DNA of 64,000 bases from an uncultured Prevotella sp. (GCA_946402275.1 CAMIVY010000003.1:114853-178852), one strand, 5' to 3'. Positions 17,891-28,512 are shown, counted from the first letter of the stretch. A program made the numbers and translations. Notes: generated from the sequence alone by a model not told the origin.

Positions 17891-18955
17891 TCACTTCGAA
17901 TTGATGGTAATCGTTACTTTGGGCTTCTGCGGGTCGTTGACTATCATCAGGATACGTGGACGAGTGCGCGACTTCATTAGCTCGACACGCTCGGCAGTAA
18001 CTTTCAGCTTTGTCGATTCACCTGGTTTAAGATGTTTCTGCCCCAAAGATATTCTCAGGCCACCAGTGAACATCTGCAACGATGAAATCTCCAAATCCGA
18101 CTGTCCCGTATTGGTTATATCTATGACGTCCTTCATCTTAGCCTTACCATTAAACTGGAAGTCTATCACTTCTTTTGACAATTGGATATGGGGAGCCTGA
18201 CTCCGGGCAGAGGAAGACAACTCGCCGAACGATGGAAGGAGGACGGCAGAGACTGGTATCTCATGGTCAGCGCTCACCTTATCGCCAGGATTACCAGCCA
18301 GATAGACAGCTGTCTGCGTCAAACCATAGTCGTGTAATTTCGCCGAGTTCAGCGTGACGACAATCTTTCCGGCTCTGTTGGGGCTCAGTCGCTCAGGGGT
18401 GACCACTGCCGTCAGATAGGGAGGCAGGTGCATCAGATTAGGACTATACACCTTCGTACTATTGTTGTAGATATGTATTTCCTGCACTTGTATATCGCCA
18501 CGATTGATGTCGTCAAACTCCAGTTCTGCCTTGTCCAATCGGAGGTCGCCCATCTCGACGGGATAGGTTCCTGAGAAGTCTTGTATCTCCGCCAAAACTA
18601 CACCTGTCATGCGAAGATAGAGTGGCTCCTTATTACCATTGCTGATAATGGCTGCCTGCTTGTCGAAATGTCCGAGTTGGCGGGCATTGTAGGTCATGCG
18701 TACCTCAAACTTATCATTACCTCCGATGTCACCCTTCGGATAGTCAATCATAGTGCAATTACAATCGGGAATAACCTGCGTTATCTTCAGTTTCCGATGA
18801 CTCTTGTTTCGACATTCGAAAACAGCTGTAACAGGTTGCAGGTAGCCTGTCTTTCCCACATCAATGGTTGTCTTGACAGGCATCAGCTTTTGTGCAGCCA
18901 CAGGTAAGGCCGCCAACAACAGCAGAGAGAGTATGGCTTGTTTCCTGTTCATCAT
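17891..18955 (-). CDS. DUF1573-domain protein, secreted
   Basis: 354 residues with a signal peptide (MMNRKQAILSLLLLAALPVAAQ). It contains immunoglobulin-like DUF1573 segments: FECRNKSHRKLKITQVIPDC with the characteristic CNCTMIDYP, and a second similar unit near the C-terminus (FNGKAKMKDVIDITNTGQSD). These are periplasmic beta-sandwich domains of unknown role. The start overlaps the alpha-2-macroglobulin stop (ATGA), so the two are translationally coupled, and possibly act together at the cell envelope. Confidence 0.85.
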   Translation of the reverse strand: MMNRKQAILSLLLLAALPVAAQKLMPVKTTIDVGKTGYLQPVTAVFECRNKSHRKLKITQVIPDCNCTMIDYPKGDIGGNDKFEVRMTYNARQLGHFDKQAAIISNGNKEPLYLRMTGVVLAEIQDFSGTYPVEMGDLRLDKAELEFDDINRGDIQVQEIHIYNNSTKVYSPNLMHLPPYLTAVVTPERLSPNRAGKIVVTLNSAKLHDYGLTQTAVYLAGNPGDKVSADHEIPVSAVLLPSFGELSSSARSQAPHIQLSKEVIDFQFNGKAKMKDVIDITNTGQSDLEISSLQMFTGGLRISLGQKHLKPGESTKLKVTAERVELMKSRTRPRILMIVNDPQKPKVTITINSK

Positions 18956-21900
18956 TTTTCTTCAACGTTAAGAGTTATAGAAGGTGCCGTAGCACGATAT
19001 TCGGGAGCATACGCACAGCCTACAGAGCATGTGCCTGTCTCATAATGCCCGGCACGGTCAATATAGTATTCAGTGTAAATCTCATGTTTGCCTTTGCTGA
19101 GTCCACCATAGAAATAATGGGTGGCAGCATCTTTGGGTGACACATAAGCACCCTGCTGATAGCCCGACAACTGACGGACAGGCTCCATGCAGGCAGCACG
19201 ATGGTCAACGACTTGTACGAAGTCGAGGTCGCGAGAGGTCTCTATGGTAATGCGCACCTTGATATGGTCGCCAACTTTCAGTGAAGAGCCCATTATCTCG
19301 CGTTTAACGGTGATACCACTCTGAGCAGCCTCAACTTCTGAAGTCTTTTGGAAGAACTGGGCATAGACGGCTCCCCAGGATGTACCCTCTGAGGTCTTGG
19401 TGGCTGTAAACGTCTTACCCTGAGACTGGTTTATAGCCGTCTTCACATAGCCCAAGCCTGCAGTGGCCTTTGGCATGTCAAGTGGAGTACCGTCGATAGC
19501 AAGGGTGGTTGGGTTAGTGGAACTAGTGAGATTAGTTTGACTAGTATTATTCGCCAAGAATGCCCAGATGGCATTGACGCTATTGATGGGTGTATCCCAG
19601 GTCTGTGTACGTTTCTCCTGCAACAGCCAGCGGCGCATCTCGTCTATGGTTCGCGTGTCGTTAGGAGTCACCTGTTGGATAGCCTCAATGGCAGCCACTT
19701 CGGTAGGTATCTTATAGTCATACCACGAGTAGGCAGCGCGCGGCGTATCATAATAACGTCCCATTTCCTCCGTAAAGACGGTATATTCCTTCAGACTCCG
19801 CACATACGCTGCAGCTTTCTGATGCTCACCATGTTTGTCAAGGACAACAGCAGTCAATGCCTTCTCATAGATCGTCTGTCGCTTGAGGTCTTTCTTCAGC
19901 AAGGCTATCAGGTAGTTGTTGGCGGTCTTCACATCCGACGACAATACACGTCCATCGATGGCACAGAGGTACAGCCAGCGAAGAGCCGTGAACGACGGGA
20001 AGGAGGGCTTATGACCTTTCTTCTCCGCTTTCTTCATTTCCTTCACCATTTCGACGATTTCATGGGCGATATATTTGAAAGCCTTCTGGCCCATCTGCTT
20101 GGTAGCAGATTGCTCACCTGCCATCTTGTTCAGGCGCACCAGCATCTCCATGACAGCTACCGTTATATGGCGACTGCCCAGCATGCCAGGATACCACGAG
20201 AAGGAGCCGTCGGCATTCTGCAACTTCTGGAGTTTTCCGACAGCCATCTCCAAGCGGTTGTTAATTCCATTCTCATCGAAGAAGTCTGCCAAACGTTGTT
20301 TCTGTTCGCTCTCACGGTCAGCAGCATTCACCCACGGAGTCTCATTCAGTACAAGGTCTTTTAACTCCTGATTCAACTCCAGCTGAGAAGCAAGAGAAAT
20401 GGTTTTTTCTTCATTTTTCCATTGTTCAAAGACTGTTTTCACCTGTGGGTTTTGTACCAACAGCGTCTTAGCCAGCAAGTTGCTATAATAGGAAGCGGCC
20501 TGGTCAATGGCACTGTGCTCCCAAGGTTGTCCCAAAATGGGCAGCGACTGAATCATCAGCCATGTGGGGTTGTTGGTATATTCTACGGTGAGTTTCTGCT
20601 GAGTGGTGCCAGCAGGAAACAGCTTGGTCAGGTTGATAGTCTTCACGCCAGGCTCATGCTGGGTATAGGGCACTGTTTTCGTGACATACTCTTTATCGGA
20701 CAACACAGGCAAATAGTGCTGCTCACCATCGGAGAACCCGTCAAGTCCTGCTGTCGTTGCAATGGCTGACACCTTACAGGTTAACAACGTTGGCTTCAAG
20801 ACAGAGGCTGGAATACGGAAACTGACGGATGTCGTCTTGCCTGCTTCTACCTCGAAAGGTTCAGAAACGGACAGCACTTCCGATTCCGCATCGTAGAGCC
20901 TGAGCAGCGCAGTACCATTCTTCATGGTCTGTTGTCCCATATTGATGATACGCATGGTGATAGTAGCCTCATCACCCTCACGTAAGAATCGTGGCATGTT
21001 GGGCTGAACCATCAGTTCTTTCTGTGCAACAGCCTCACCTTCCATATTGCCATACAGCATATTAACCGTGTTAGCCACACCCATGAACCGCCAAGTGGTC
21101 AGACTCTCGGGCAATGTAAACTTCATCACCACATTACCTGTCTGATCGGTTTCCAACATCGGATAGAAGAAAGCGGTCTCATCCATGTTCTTGCGTCCCT
21201 CCGGTAGCAAGCTTCCTACGTCCGAGCGTTTACGGATACCCATAGGACTGTTCTCTTCCTGTGCCGGCTGAGCAGCACCCTTTTCATATACTTCATCCGT
21301 CGCGGCAGCAACTTGCTTGGCAGAAGCGATATCGGCCATCATATTAGCAGATTCCATAACATACTCGTCACGACCGCCAATAGATGTTGCCCCTTTGGAA
21401 GCCTTCGCCATCATAGGTTGAACACCACGGATACGAATGCCTCCGATACGATAGTAATAGTAATGCGGGAAAACACTACCGTCGATATAACTGAACATCA
21501 TGTTATCTACACTCAGCATCTTCTGATTACGTTGAATACCCGACCAGAACACATTCCTCTCCTGGAGATACTGCCAGGAAGTAGAAGGCATGGGCAAGAA
21601 ACTCGTAGGAGCAAAATGCCACTGATGCTGCTTGATGGCATCCAGGCTCTTATCATAGAGTACTGCCAACAGACTAGCTTCAGCAGGTGTCCCGTCAGGA
21701 TTCTGTATCTTCAATCGCCATTCTTCTTGTTGTCCAGGAACAAGACGATCACGGAAAGTCTCCCACGTCAAACGTAACCTCTTGTCGGGCATCGGACGGC
21801 TAATGGTTTGCTGATGACTATAGCACTCACCATCCTTCACCCATACATAGCTTAACAACAGGCCATTGCCAAATTCTTCCTTGTAGGTAAACTGACGGTT

Positions 21901-24396
21901 AATCAGTTCACCATTCTTCTTCACTTCACCCTTCTCTATGACTTTATTACCAGCATAGATGGCATAGAAGATATACAAATCTGGAGCACTGCTACCCACT
22001 TGCAATGTCACAGGAGAACCATCGTTAGGGAATTGTTGGTGTGACACATAGAACCAATCGTTGGTCTGGGTGGCAGGTTTCTTGTCGTCCAAGCCAAAGA
22101 CAACGAATTTGATATCCAGCGTATCTTGTCCGCATACAGCTTCCAGGCGATGAGAGCCAGATTTGATGGAAGACGGGAGATGGAACACAGAAGAATTGGC
22201 TGCACATTCCTTCCACTTTCCGCCGTCAACACAGTATTTCACGGTACCAGCAATCTCCTTGCCAGCAGCATTGCGACGGTTGAATGTCACGGGAGGCAGT
22301 TGGTCTTTACGAATTTGTTCTGGAATATCACAAGTTAGTGCAGTAGGTTTGTTGCCCAATGGCAGGCTGAGGGTTCCGCTATGTGTTTCACCCGCCAAAT
22401 CGGTCACATCAGCCTCCACCACGAAATGATAGAACATGGGACGGCGACCTAATTCCTTAGGCAACAGCATGGGCATCTCAACCCTAAAAGTACCATCGTC
22501 TGCCGTCACCGCTTCGCCTTCCTTCACCACCTCGTTGTTGACAGTGCTTCCCATGAACCCGTTTTCCCAATAACGGGAATACGACAGCCACCAGAAAGCC
22601 ACCTTACGGCGTACCGTATATTTCACCTTTGCGCCCTGCACAGGGACACCAGCGTATGTCAGTGCCTTACCTTGGGCTTGTACGGTGTCACCTGCCTGAT
22701 AAGTTTCTTGATAATCAGCAAACTCCACTTGGAAGGAAGGACGCTTATACTCCTCAACCTGGATACTGATACTCTGACCGCTGGTATAAAGGATAAACCG
22801 TCCGTTCAGCAGACCTGCGGGCAGTATGAACTCCGCAGCACACTTGCCATAGCGGTCGGTAGTTACCGTCATTTCCTTCACCACCTTATAGTTGGCATCG
22901 CGCAGCTCTATCCTTACCTTTTTATCAGCTACTGCTATATGGTCCGTAGCCGACAGCTCCTTCCACACGATGGCTGACACATGAACCGTCTGACCTGGCC
23001 GGTAAATGCTGCGGTCTGAGAACAGACTGATACGCTCTGTCCCATATTGGTAGTCATAATAATAATAACGTCCATACAGACTAACTGGTGGACAATAGCA
23101 GTCCGTAGGAGTATAGGCAAACATGGCATTGCCATAGCGGTCTGTCTTTTGTACGACAGCATCGGGCAATGGCTTTCCTGTCCGTGCATCTACTGCTACA
23201 TAACGCATCTCGTTGTTTGGCATAGCCTGCGACAGGAGACGGACTCCTGATACATAATAGAACTGACGGGAAGTCTGTATATTGGGGGATGAAAACTCCA
23301 CCAGATAGACACCTGGTTCCAGGCCACCCAGGGTCATGGAATCCTCATAGATTTCATAATCCTCATGGCCTATGAAATAACGCGTCTGTTTCAGTTCCTC
23401 AACCTCCTTCAGCTGCGATTTGTATTTTTTGTAGACTTCCTCCGCATCCAAATTGGTGTCACCCTTCAAAGAAGTGCGAAAGACACGCATTGTCAAAGAC
23501 TCCAGATTACGCAGGTTGTCCAATGCCACCGTTTGGGATTCCTGTGGCATCGCCACACGCTTGAGAATCCTTGCCGAGAACTGAGGCCTTGTCAGGTCCT
23601 GCTCCATATTACGCAACCAATTGACACGACGCCAACTGCCCCAGCGTTTAATAGAACTGCGCAAGAAGTCCATCTTCTGGGCAATCGGATAGTTGCCCGT
23701 ACCCATCAACTGGAAGCGACGGATGGCCAACTCACAAGCTTCTGGCAAGTCACCATAAACCTGCAACAGAGAATCCAAGGCTGCGACATTGTCAAATGCC
23801 TCGGCACCTGTTATACAAGCGGCACGACGGTTTCCCGTCTTGCTGTAATACCGATGCAAGTCCTGCCACGCTTTCAGCTCCCTGCCAATGACACTGAGCA
23901 AGTCGTGACCATACAACTCGCTGTCCTTTCCCTTGACAACGAAAGGCTCATAAGTATCCGTCTTCACCGATGCCAAAGCCTCCGGGTGAGCCATTGCGCT
24001 GGCAGCATACTCCTGGCTCTTCGCTTTCCAGTCGTCAGCCAATTGCCGATTTTCCTGATATATTTTGGAAAGCACCACATCATAGACAGCCTTCAAGGGC
24101 AAGTCCTTGACGTCCCTCTCCTGCTGTTCCAACCTGCTAACGGCAGGTGGCAACGAGTCCGGGGCAATCTCTGCCTGTAATTGTGAAGCGAGTAGTGTCG
24201 CTTTCAGCAAGTGACCATAAGAATGCTCCTTCTGAGCCTTTTTCTCTATCTTTTGCAAATGCTGGACAGCCGTTTGAGGGAGGTCTTTGTTCTGAGCCTC
24301 CTCCACCTGCTTCCAGAGCGACTGATAAGTCTGTCCAAATAATCCCATAGGCACTATACATATAGCAGCCACGATGACAAATAATTTATGTTTCAT
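18952..24396 (-). CDS. Bacterial alpha-2-macroglobulin-family protein
   Basis: 1814 residues. Signal peptide MKHKLFVIVAAICIVPMGLFGQ. An N-terminal helical region (about 22-290) precedes macroglobulin beta-sandwich domains, including SLFSDRSIYRPGQTVHVSAI and DETAFFYPMLETDQTGNVVMKFTLPESLTTWRF, the A2M core. The segment PILGQPWEHSAIDQAASYY lies where the thioester motif (CxEQ) would be, and the Cys-Glu-Gln is absent. So it is a thioester-less member, probably structural or protease-trapping without covalent attachment. Coupled to the DUF1573 gene. Confidence 0.9.
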   Translation of the reverse strand: MKHKLFVIVAAICIVPMGLFGQTYQSLWKQVEEAQNKDLPQTAVQHLQKIEKKAQKEHSYGHLLKATLLASQLQAEIAPDSLPPAVSRLEQQERDVKDLPLKAVYDVVLSKIYQENRQLADDWKAKSQEYAASAMAHPEALASVKTDTYEPFVVKGKDSELYGHDLLSVIGRELKAWQDLHRYYSKTGNRRAACITGAEAFDNVAALDSLLQVYGDLPEACELAIRRFQLMGTGNYPIAQKMDFLRSSIKRWGSWRRVNWLRNMEQDLTRPQFSARILKRVAMPQESQTVALDNLRNLESLTMRVFRTSLKGDTNLDAEEVYKKYKSQLKEVEELKQTRYFIGHEDYEIYEDSMTLGGLEPGVYLVEFSSPNIQTSRQFYYVSGVRLLSQAMPNNEMRYVAVDARTGKPLPDAVVQKTDRYGNAMFAYTPTDCYCPPVSLYGRYYYYDYQYGTERISLFSDRSIYRPGQTVHVSAIVWKELSATDHIAVADKKVRIELRDANYKVVKEMTVTTDRYGKCAAEFILPAGLLNGRFILYTSGQSISIQVEEYKRPSFQVEFADYQETYQAGDTVQAQGKALTYAGVPVQGAKVKYTVRRKVAFWWLSYSRYWENGFMGSTVNNEVVKEGEAVTADDGTFRVEMPMLLPKELGRRPMFYHFVVEADVTDLAGETHSGTLSLPLGNKPTALTCDIPEQIRKDQLPPVTFNRRNAAGKEIAGTVKYCVDGGKWKECAANSSVFHLPSSIKSGSHRLEAVCGQDTLDIKFVVFGLDDKKPATQTNDWFYVSHQQFPNDGSPVTLQVGSSAPDLYIFYAIYAGNKVIEKGEVKKNGELINRQFTYKEEFGNGLLLSYVWVKDGECYSHQQTISRPMPDKRLRLTWETFRDRLVPGQQEEWRLKIQNPDGTPAEASLLAVLYDKSLDAIKQHQWHFAPTSFLPMPSTSWQYLQERNVFWSGIQRNQKMLSVDNMMFSYIDGSVFPHYYYYRIGGIRIRGVQPMMAKASKGATSIGGRDEYVMESANMMADIASAKQVAAATDEVYEKGAAQPAQEENSPMGIRKRSDVGSLLPEGRKNMDETAFFYPMLETDQTGNVVMKFTLPESLTTWRFMGVANTVNMLYGNMEGEAVAQKELMVQPNMPRFLREGDEATITMRIINMGQQTMKNGTALLRLYDAESEVLSVSEPFEVEAGKTTSVSFRIPASVLKPTLLTCKVSAIATTAGLDGFSDGEQHYLPVLSDKEYVTKTVPYTQHEPGVKTINLTKLFPAGTTQQKLTVEYTNNPTWLMIQSLPILGQPWEHSAIDQAASYYSNLLAKTLLVQNPQVKTVFEQWKNEEKTISLASQLELNQELKDLVLNETPWVNAADRESEQKQRLADFFDENGINNRLEMAVGKLQKLQNADGSFSWYPGMLGSRHITVAVMEMLVRLNKMAGEQSATKQMGQKAFKYIAHEIVEMVKEMKKAEKKGHKPSFPSFTALRWLYLCAIDGRVLSSDVKTANNYLIALLKKDLKRQTIYEKALTAVVLDKHGEHQKAAAYVRSLKEYTVFTEEMGRYYDTPRAAYSWYDYKIPTEVAAIEAIQQVTPNDTRTIDEMRRWLLQEKRTQTWDTPINSVNAIWAFLANNTSQTNLTSSTNPTTLAIDGTPLDMPKATAGLGYVKTAINQSQGKTFTATKTSEGTSWGAVYAQFFQKTSEVEAAQSGITVKREIMGSSLKVGDHIKVRITIETSRDLDFVQVVDHRAACMEPVRQLSGYQQGAYVSPKDAATHYFYGGLSKGKHEIYTEYYIDRAGHYETGTCSVGCAYAPEYRATAPSITLNVEEK

Positions 24397-24423
24397 ACGC
24401 GCACACTTTCATAAACAGTAGCA

Positions 24424-24431
24424 CAAAGGTA
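24424..24431 (-). promoter_or_regulatory. -7 promoter box of the alpha-2-macroglobulin operon
   Basis: Minus-strand TACCTTTG, 27 bases before the start codon at 24396. Confidence 0.7.
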
Positions 24432-24459
24432 CGAAAAACCCGTTAAACAGCCAAGTCAT

Positions 24460-25773
24460 TTAACGAGTTTTACCAATATTTACAACTCGCTTGTAAAAGA
24501 TGACCGTCTGTACCAATCCGCGCATCAACAGATAAAGCAGCATTGCTATCCACAAGCCATGATTTCCCCCTATCGGCATAAGGACAAAGACACAGGCGAA
24601 AAACACGATGGCTGCGACGAACGATGACTGGAGCATGCCCCGCGTCTGGGTAATGCCAATGAAGATACCATCCCAGACAAATGCCAGCATACCCGCTACG
24701 GGTACCAGCCAAGCCCACCCGACATAGTCACGGGAAGCCTCCACCACCATCGGCTCATTGGTCAGGACATGCAAGAAAGGCAATCCGCCAAAGACATAGA
24801 GTGCCGTAAACAACACGGTTACAGCCACCCCCCACCCCATCAGTCTTCTGACTACCGCATAGAATTCCAAGCTGTTTTTTGCACCCCAGTAACGCCCCCC
24901 TAATGCCTCACCGGCGTATGCAAAGCCATCCATAAAGTAGGAGAACAACAGATAAAGTTGCATCAGCAGCGTGTTGACAGCCAGCACAACAGCCCCTTGA
25001 CGGGCACCCGCCGATGTGAAGTACAGGTTGACGGCAACCAGGAACAGCGTACGAAGAAAAATGTCTCGGTTCACTTTCAGGAATGTGGTGAGAGGCAAGA
25101 GATGGGAGGTAAGCGAAAAGAAACGGCCTGTCCACAGTCGCCTGTAATACCGCAACAGCAGGATGATGCCCAACAGCAATCCTGAGTATTGGGCAATGAC
25201 AGTACCCAGGGCGACGCCCTCCACTTTCATTTCCAAGCCATAGACCAGTGCCAGTGAAGTCAAGATATTGACCACGTTCTGGAACATACTGATAAACATG
25301 GGCAAGCGGGTATTCTGCATACCAATAAACCAACCTGTCAGGGTAAACAGCCCCAGCGAAGCAGGAGCTCCCCAGACAACGATATAGAAATAAGTGGCTG
25401 CCAAGGGGCGCACGTCTGGTGTGGGACCAATCAATCCCAACATCAGTTCACACAACGGCCATTGCAGCAAGAGAAGCAGGAAGGCGACACCCATTGACAC
25501 CACGGCAGAGCGAAGCAAGAGGCTTACCACCTCAGCCATATCCCTGCGCCCCCAGGCTTGCGCCGTCATACCACTGGTTCCCATTCTCAGGAATGCAAAT
25601 ACCCAATAAACCAAATTGAAAATCATGGAACCCACCGCAACGGCTCCGATGTAAGCGGCAGCTCCCATGTGTCCCACGATAGCCGAATCAACCAGTCCTA
25701 AAAGCGGTATCGTGATGTTCGTGACGATGGCTGGCAGGGCAATCTTTAGTATTTGATGGTCTGTTTTTATCAT
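24460..25773 (-). CDS. MATE-family efflux transporter (DinF-like)
   Basis: 437 residues, 12 membrane segments. Start MIKTDHQILKIALPAIVTNITIPLLGLVDSAIVGHMG at 25773 is chosen because the -7 box at 25782-25789 lies before it; an upstream ATG at 25812 would precede transcription. The N-terminal motif PLLGLVDSAIVGHMGA and MGTSGMTAQAWGR are MATE features. Exports cationic compounds by Na+ or H+ antiport; substrate unknown. Confidence 0.92.
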   Translation of the reverse strand: MIKTDHQILKIALPAIVTNITIPLLGLVDSAIVGHMGAAAYIGAVAVGSMIFNLVYWVFAFLRMGTSGMTAQAWGRRDMAEVVSLLLRSAVVSMGVAFLLLLLQWPLCELMLGLIGPTPDVRPLAATYFYIVVWGAPASLGLFTLTGWFIGMQNTRLPMFISMFQNVVNILTSLALVYGLEMKVEGVALGTVIAQYSGLLLGIILLLRYYRRLWTGRFFSLTSHLLPLTTFLKVNRDIFLRTLFLVAVNLYFTSAGARQGAVVLAVNTLLMQLYLLFSYFMDGFAYAGEALGGRYWGAKNSLEFYAVVRRLMGWGVAVTVLFTALYVFGGLPFLHVLTNEPMVVEASRDYVGWAWLVPVAGMLAFVWDGIFIGITQTRGMLQSSFVAAIVFFACVFVLMPIGGNHGLWIAMLLYLLMRGLVQTVIFYKRVVNIGKTR

Positions 25774-25781
25774 TTCTTGCG

Positions 25782-25789
25782 CAAAGTTA
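25782..25789 (-). promoter_or_regulatory. -7 promoter box of the MATE gene
   Basis: Minus-strand TAACTTTG, 8 bases before the chosen ATG at 25773; this rules out the ATG at 25812 and implies a very short leader. Confidence 0.7.
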
Positions 25790-25812
25790 GTGGTTTTTTC
25801 TGCAAAATACAC

Positions 25813-25820
25813 TATCTTTG
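25813..25820 (+). promoter_or_regulatory. -7 promoter box of the 25847 gene
   Basis: TATCTTTG, 26 bases before the ATG at 25847; faces away from the MATE promoter. Confidence 0.7.
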
Positions 25821-25846
25821 CAGAAAACTTTAAAACTTAGATATTC

Positions 25847-26455
25847 ATGGAGCAAAAAGGACACAACGCAACGTCACACTTTGACCCGTGGTCAAAGAAG
25901 TCGGCACTGGCAGCATTAGCCACCCTGGGCATTACTGCTATAGCGGCAGGAGGCACCGCATTATTCAAGATTCACAAGAAGCACAAGGAGATGCGCAAAC
26001 AGACAGAAAACGGTCATCTGACACCCGATCAGATGATGGTTTACAACGAAGCCGTGCGTGCTTTCATCACCCTGAACAACCGCATCTATGAGTTGCGCCA
26101 ATATCGTGAGCAGTTGCAGCCACTCATCAAATGGCTGGCCACAGATGCCGAGAAACCTGCTGTCATCCAAGACATTCCCGAGATTGTCACCTTGGCTGAG
26201 GACATTGAGAAATTCCTCACCACCCAGCAGCCCTTCATCAACGCCTGTCTGAGCACTCTCGATAATGACGGGCTGACCTATACCGACTATGTACATGCCC
26301 CTGTTGGTGGTATTTTTGACGCCGCCCTTGACGAGGAGCCTACGGGTGTCAAAGTAGAGGATGGAAAACCCATTACCTTCGTGCTCAAGTTGGGCTATTT
26401 CTTCCCTGAGTCATCTATCGCCGTCCACCCCGTTAAAGCCATCGTACTCGTATGA
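25847..26455 (+). CDS. Unknown single-pass membrane protein
   Basis: 202 residues. One hydrophobic helix (about 18-40, SALAALATLGITAIAAGGTAL) followed by a basic stretch (KIHKKHKEMRKQ), a helical middle (RAFITLNNRIYELRQYREQLQ), and a C-terminal half with VKVEDGKPITFVLKLGYFFP. No family recognised. Its stop overlaps the acetate-CoA ligase start (ATGA), so it is probably co-translated with that enzyme. Confidence 0.7.
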   Translation: MEQKGHNATSHFDPWSKKSALAALATLGITAIAAGGTALFKIHKKHKEMRKQTENGHLTPDQMMVYNEAVRAFITLNNRIYELRQYREQLQPLIKWLATDAEKPAVIQDIPEIVTLAEDIEKFLTTQQPFINACLSTLDNDGLTYTDYVHAPVGGIFDAALDEEPTGVKVEDGKPITFVLKLGYFFPESSIAVHPVKAIVLV

Positions 26456-28512
26456 TTAACCGTGAATTATTAGACCCACAGTCCATCGTTATCATCGGTG
26501 GTTCCAACAACGTTCACAAGCCGGGTGGTGCCATTGTTCGCAACATCCTACAGGGTGGCTATCAAGGCACCCTTCGTATTGTCAATCCCAAAGAGGATGA
26601 AGTGCAAGGCATCAAGGTTTTCCACGATGCCAAGGAACTGCCTCCCACCGAACTGGCCGTGTTGGTGATTCCTGCCAAGCTTTGTCCCGATACCGTTGAG
26701 TTGCTGGCTCGCGACAAGCAGACGCGTGCCTTCATCATCATCTCGGCAGGCTTCGGTGAAGAGACAAAGGAGGGTGGAGAGATGGAACAACGTATCCTGG
26801 ACACTTGTGCAACCTACGGGGCAGCGCTGATTGGTCCTAACTGCATCGGACTGCTCAACCGCAACCACCATTCCGTGTTTACCCAGCCTATTCCTAAGTT
26901 GAACCCCAAGGGTGTTGATTTCGTCAGCGGCTCAGGTGCCACAGCGGTCTTCATTCTGGAGAGTGCCGTCATCAAGGGCTTGCAGTTCAATAGCGTGTGG
27001 AGCATTGGCAACGGCAAGCAGATAGGCATCGAGGACGCGCTGCAATACATGGACGAACACTATAACCCAGAGACGGATTCGCCGGTCAAGTTGCTGTATA
27101 TCGAGAACATCAGCAATCCCGACAAGCTGCTGTTCCACGCCTCGTCGCTCATCCGCAAGGGTTGTCGCATAGCAGCCATCAAGGCAGGTTCTTCGGAGAG
27201 TGGCAGCAGGGCTGCATCCAGTCACACGGGAGCCATTGCCAGCAGCGACTCGGCTGTCGAAGCCTTGTTCCGCAAGGCAGGCATTGTGCGTTGTCACAGT
27301 CGTGAGGAGCTGACCACCGTCGGTTGCATCTTCACCCTTCCCCCGCTGACCGGCAAGCGCTTTGCCATCGTCACCCATGCGGGCGGTCCTGGTGTCATGC
27401 TGACCGATGCCTTGTCGAAAGGCGGGTTGGAGGTTCCGAAGTTGGAAGGCCCCGCTGCAGAAGAACTGAAGACGAAGCTGTTCCCGGGCTCCAGCGTAGC
27501 CAATCCTATTGATATCCTGGCTACGGGTACGGCAGAGCAATTAGGAACGGTCATCGACTATTGCGAGCATCAGTTGGACAATATCGACGCCATTGCCGTC
27601 ATCTACGGCACCCCGGGACTGACCACGCTCTACGAGGCTTACGAGGTGCTACACCAGAAAATCATGGAGTGCAAGAAGCCTATCTTCCCCATCCTGCCCA
27701 GTCTGCACACCGCAGGTCCTGAGGTGGCTGAATTCCTCGCCAAGGGGCACGTCAACTTCAGCGATGAAGTGACGCTGGCTACAGCCCTCAGCCATATCAT
27801 GAGCACACCAGCCCCTGCCCCTCCCGAGGTGCAGCTGTACGGCATCGACATTCCGCGTCTGAACAAGACTATCATGAGTATCAAAGAAAACGGCTACCTG
27901 CCGCCAGATACCGTCCGCGAGATTCTTTCCTGCGCCGGCATTCCCATCGTTCCGGAAATGGTGTCTTCGTCAAAAGACGAGCTCATCAGCTTTGCCAGTC
28001 GCGTGGGCTATCCCGTCGTGGCGAAGGTTGTCGGTCCCGTCCATAAGAGCGATGTGGGCGGCGTGACGCTGAACATCCGCACCCCGGAGCACCTGGCTTT
28101 GGAGTTCGACCGGATGATGCAGATACAGGATGCCACGGGCGTGATGGTACAGAAGATGCTACGCGGCACAGAACTGTTCATCGGTGCCAAGTACGAACAG
28201 CGCTTCGGCCACGTGGTGCTCTGTGGTCTGGGCGGCATCTTCGTCGAAGTACTGAAGGACGTCCAGTCTGGCCTGGCTCCCCTGTCCTACGGCGAGGCCT
28301 ATTCCATGATTCACTCGTTGCGCGGCTACAAAATCATCAAGGGCACACGCGGACAAAAGGGACTCAACGAACAGAAATATGCCGAAATCATTGTGCGGCT
28401 GAGCACCCTGCTGCGCTTTGCCACCGAGATCAAGGAGATGGACATCAACCCGCTGTTGGCCGACGACAAGGATGTCGTTGCCGTTGATGCCCGCATACTG
28501 ATAGAAAAATAA
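26452..28512 (+). CDS. Acetate-CoA ligase (ADP-forming), fused alpha-beta
   Basis: Converts acetyl-CoA, ADP and phosphate to acetate and ATP, the energy-conserving last step of acetate fermentation in Bacteroidales. 686 residues: an N-terminal CoA-binding domain (VIIGGSNNVHKPGGAIVRNI), a succinyl-CoA-ligase-like domain with the phospho-histidine region SHTGAIASSDSAVEALFRKA, and a C-terminal ATP-grasp domain (about 460-686, GYPVVAKVVGPVHKSDVGG, MDINPLLADD). Alpha and beta subunits are on one chain. Other acyl substrates are possible. Confidence 0.93.
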   Translation: MINRELLDPQSIVIIGGSNNVHKPGGAIVRNILQGGYQGTLRIVNPKEDEVQGIKVFHDAKELPPTELAVLVIPAKLCPDTVELLARDKQTRAFIIISAGFGEETKEGGEMEQRILDTCATYGAALIGPNCIGLLNRNHHSVFTQPIPKLNPKGVDFVSGSGATAVFILESAVIKGLQFNSVWSIGNGKQIGIEDALQYMDEHYNPETDSPVKLLYIENISNPDKLLFHASSLIRKGCRIAAIKAGSSESGSRAASSHTGAIASSDSAVEALFRKAGIVRCHSREELTTVGCIFTLPPLTGKRFAIVTHAGGPGVMLTDALSKGGLEVPKLEGPAAEELKTKLFPGSSVANPIDILATGTAEQLGTVIDYCEHQLDNIDAIAVIYGTPGLTTLYEAYEVLHQKIMECKKPIFPILPSLHTAGPEVAEFLAKGHVNFSDEVTLATALSHIMSTPAPAPPEVQLYGIDIPRLNKTIMSIKENGYLPPDTVREILSCAGIPIVPEMVSSSKDELISFASRVGYPVVAKVVGPVHKSDVGGVTLNIRTPEHLALEFDRMMQIQDATGVMVQKMLRGTELFIGAKYEQRFGHVVLCGLGGIFVEVLKDVQSGLAPLSYGEAYSMIHSLRGYKIIKGTRGQKGLNEQKYAEIIVRLSTLLRFATEIKEMDINPLLADDKDVVAVDARILIEK

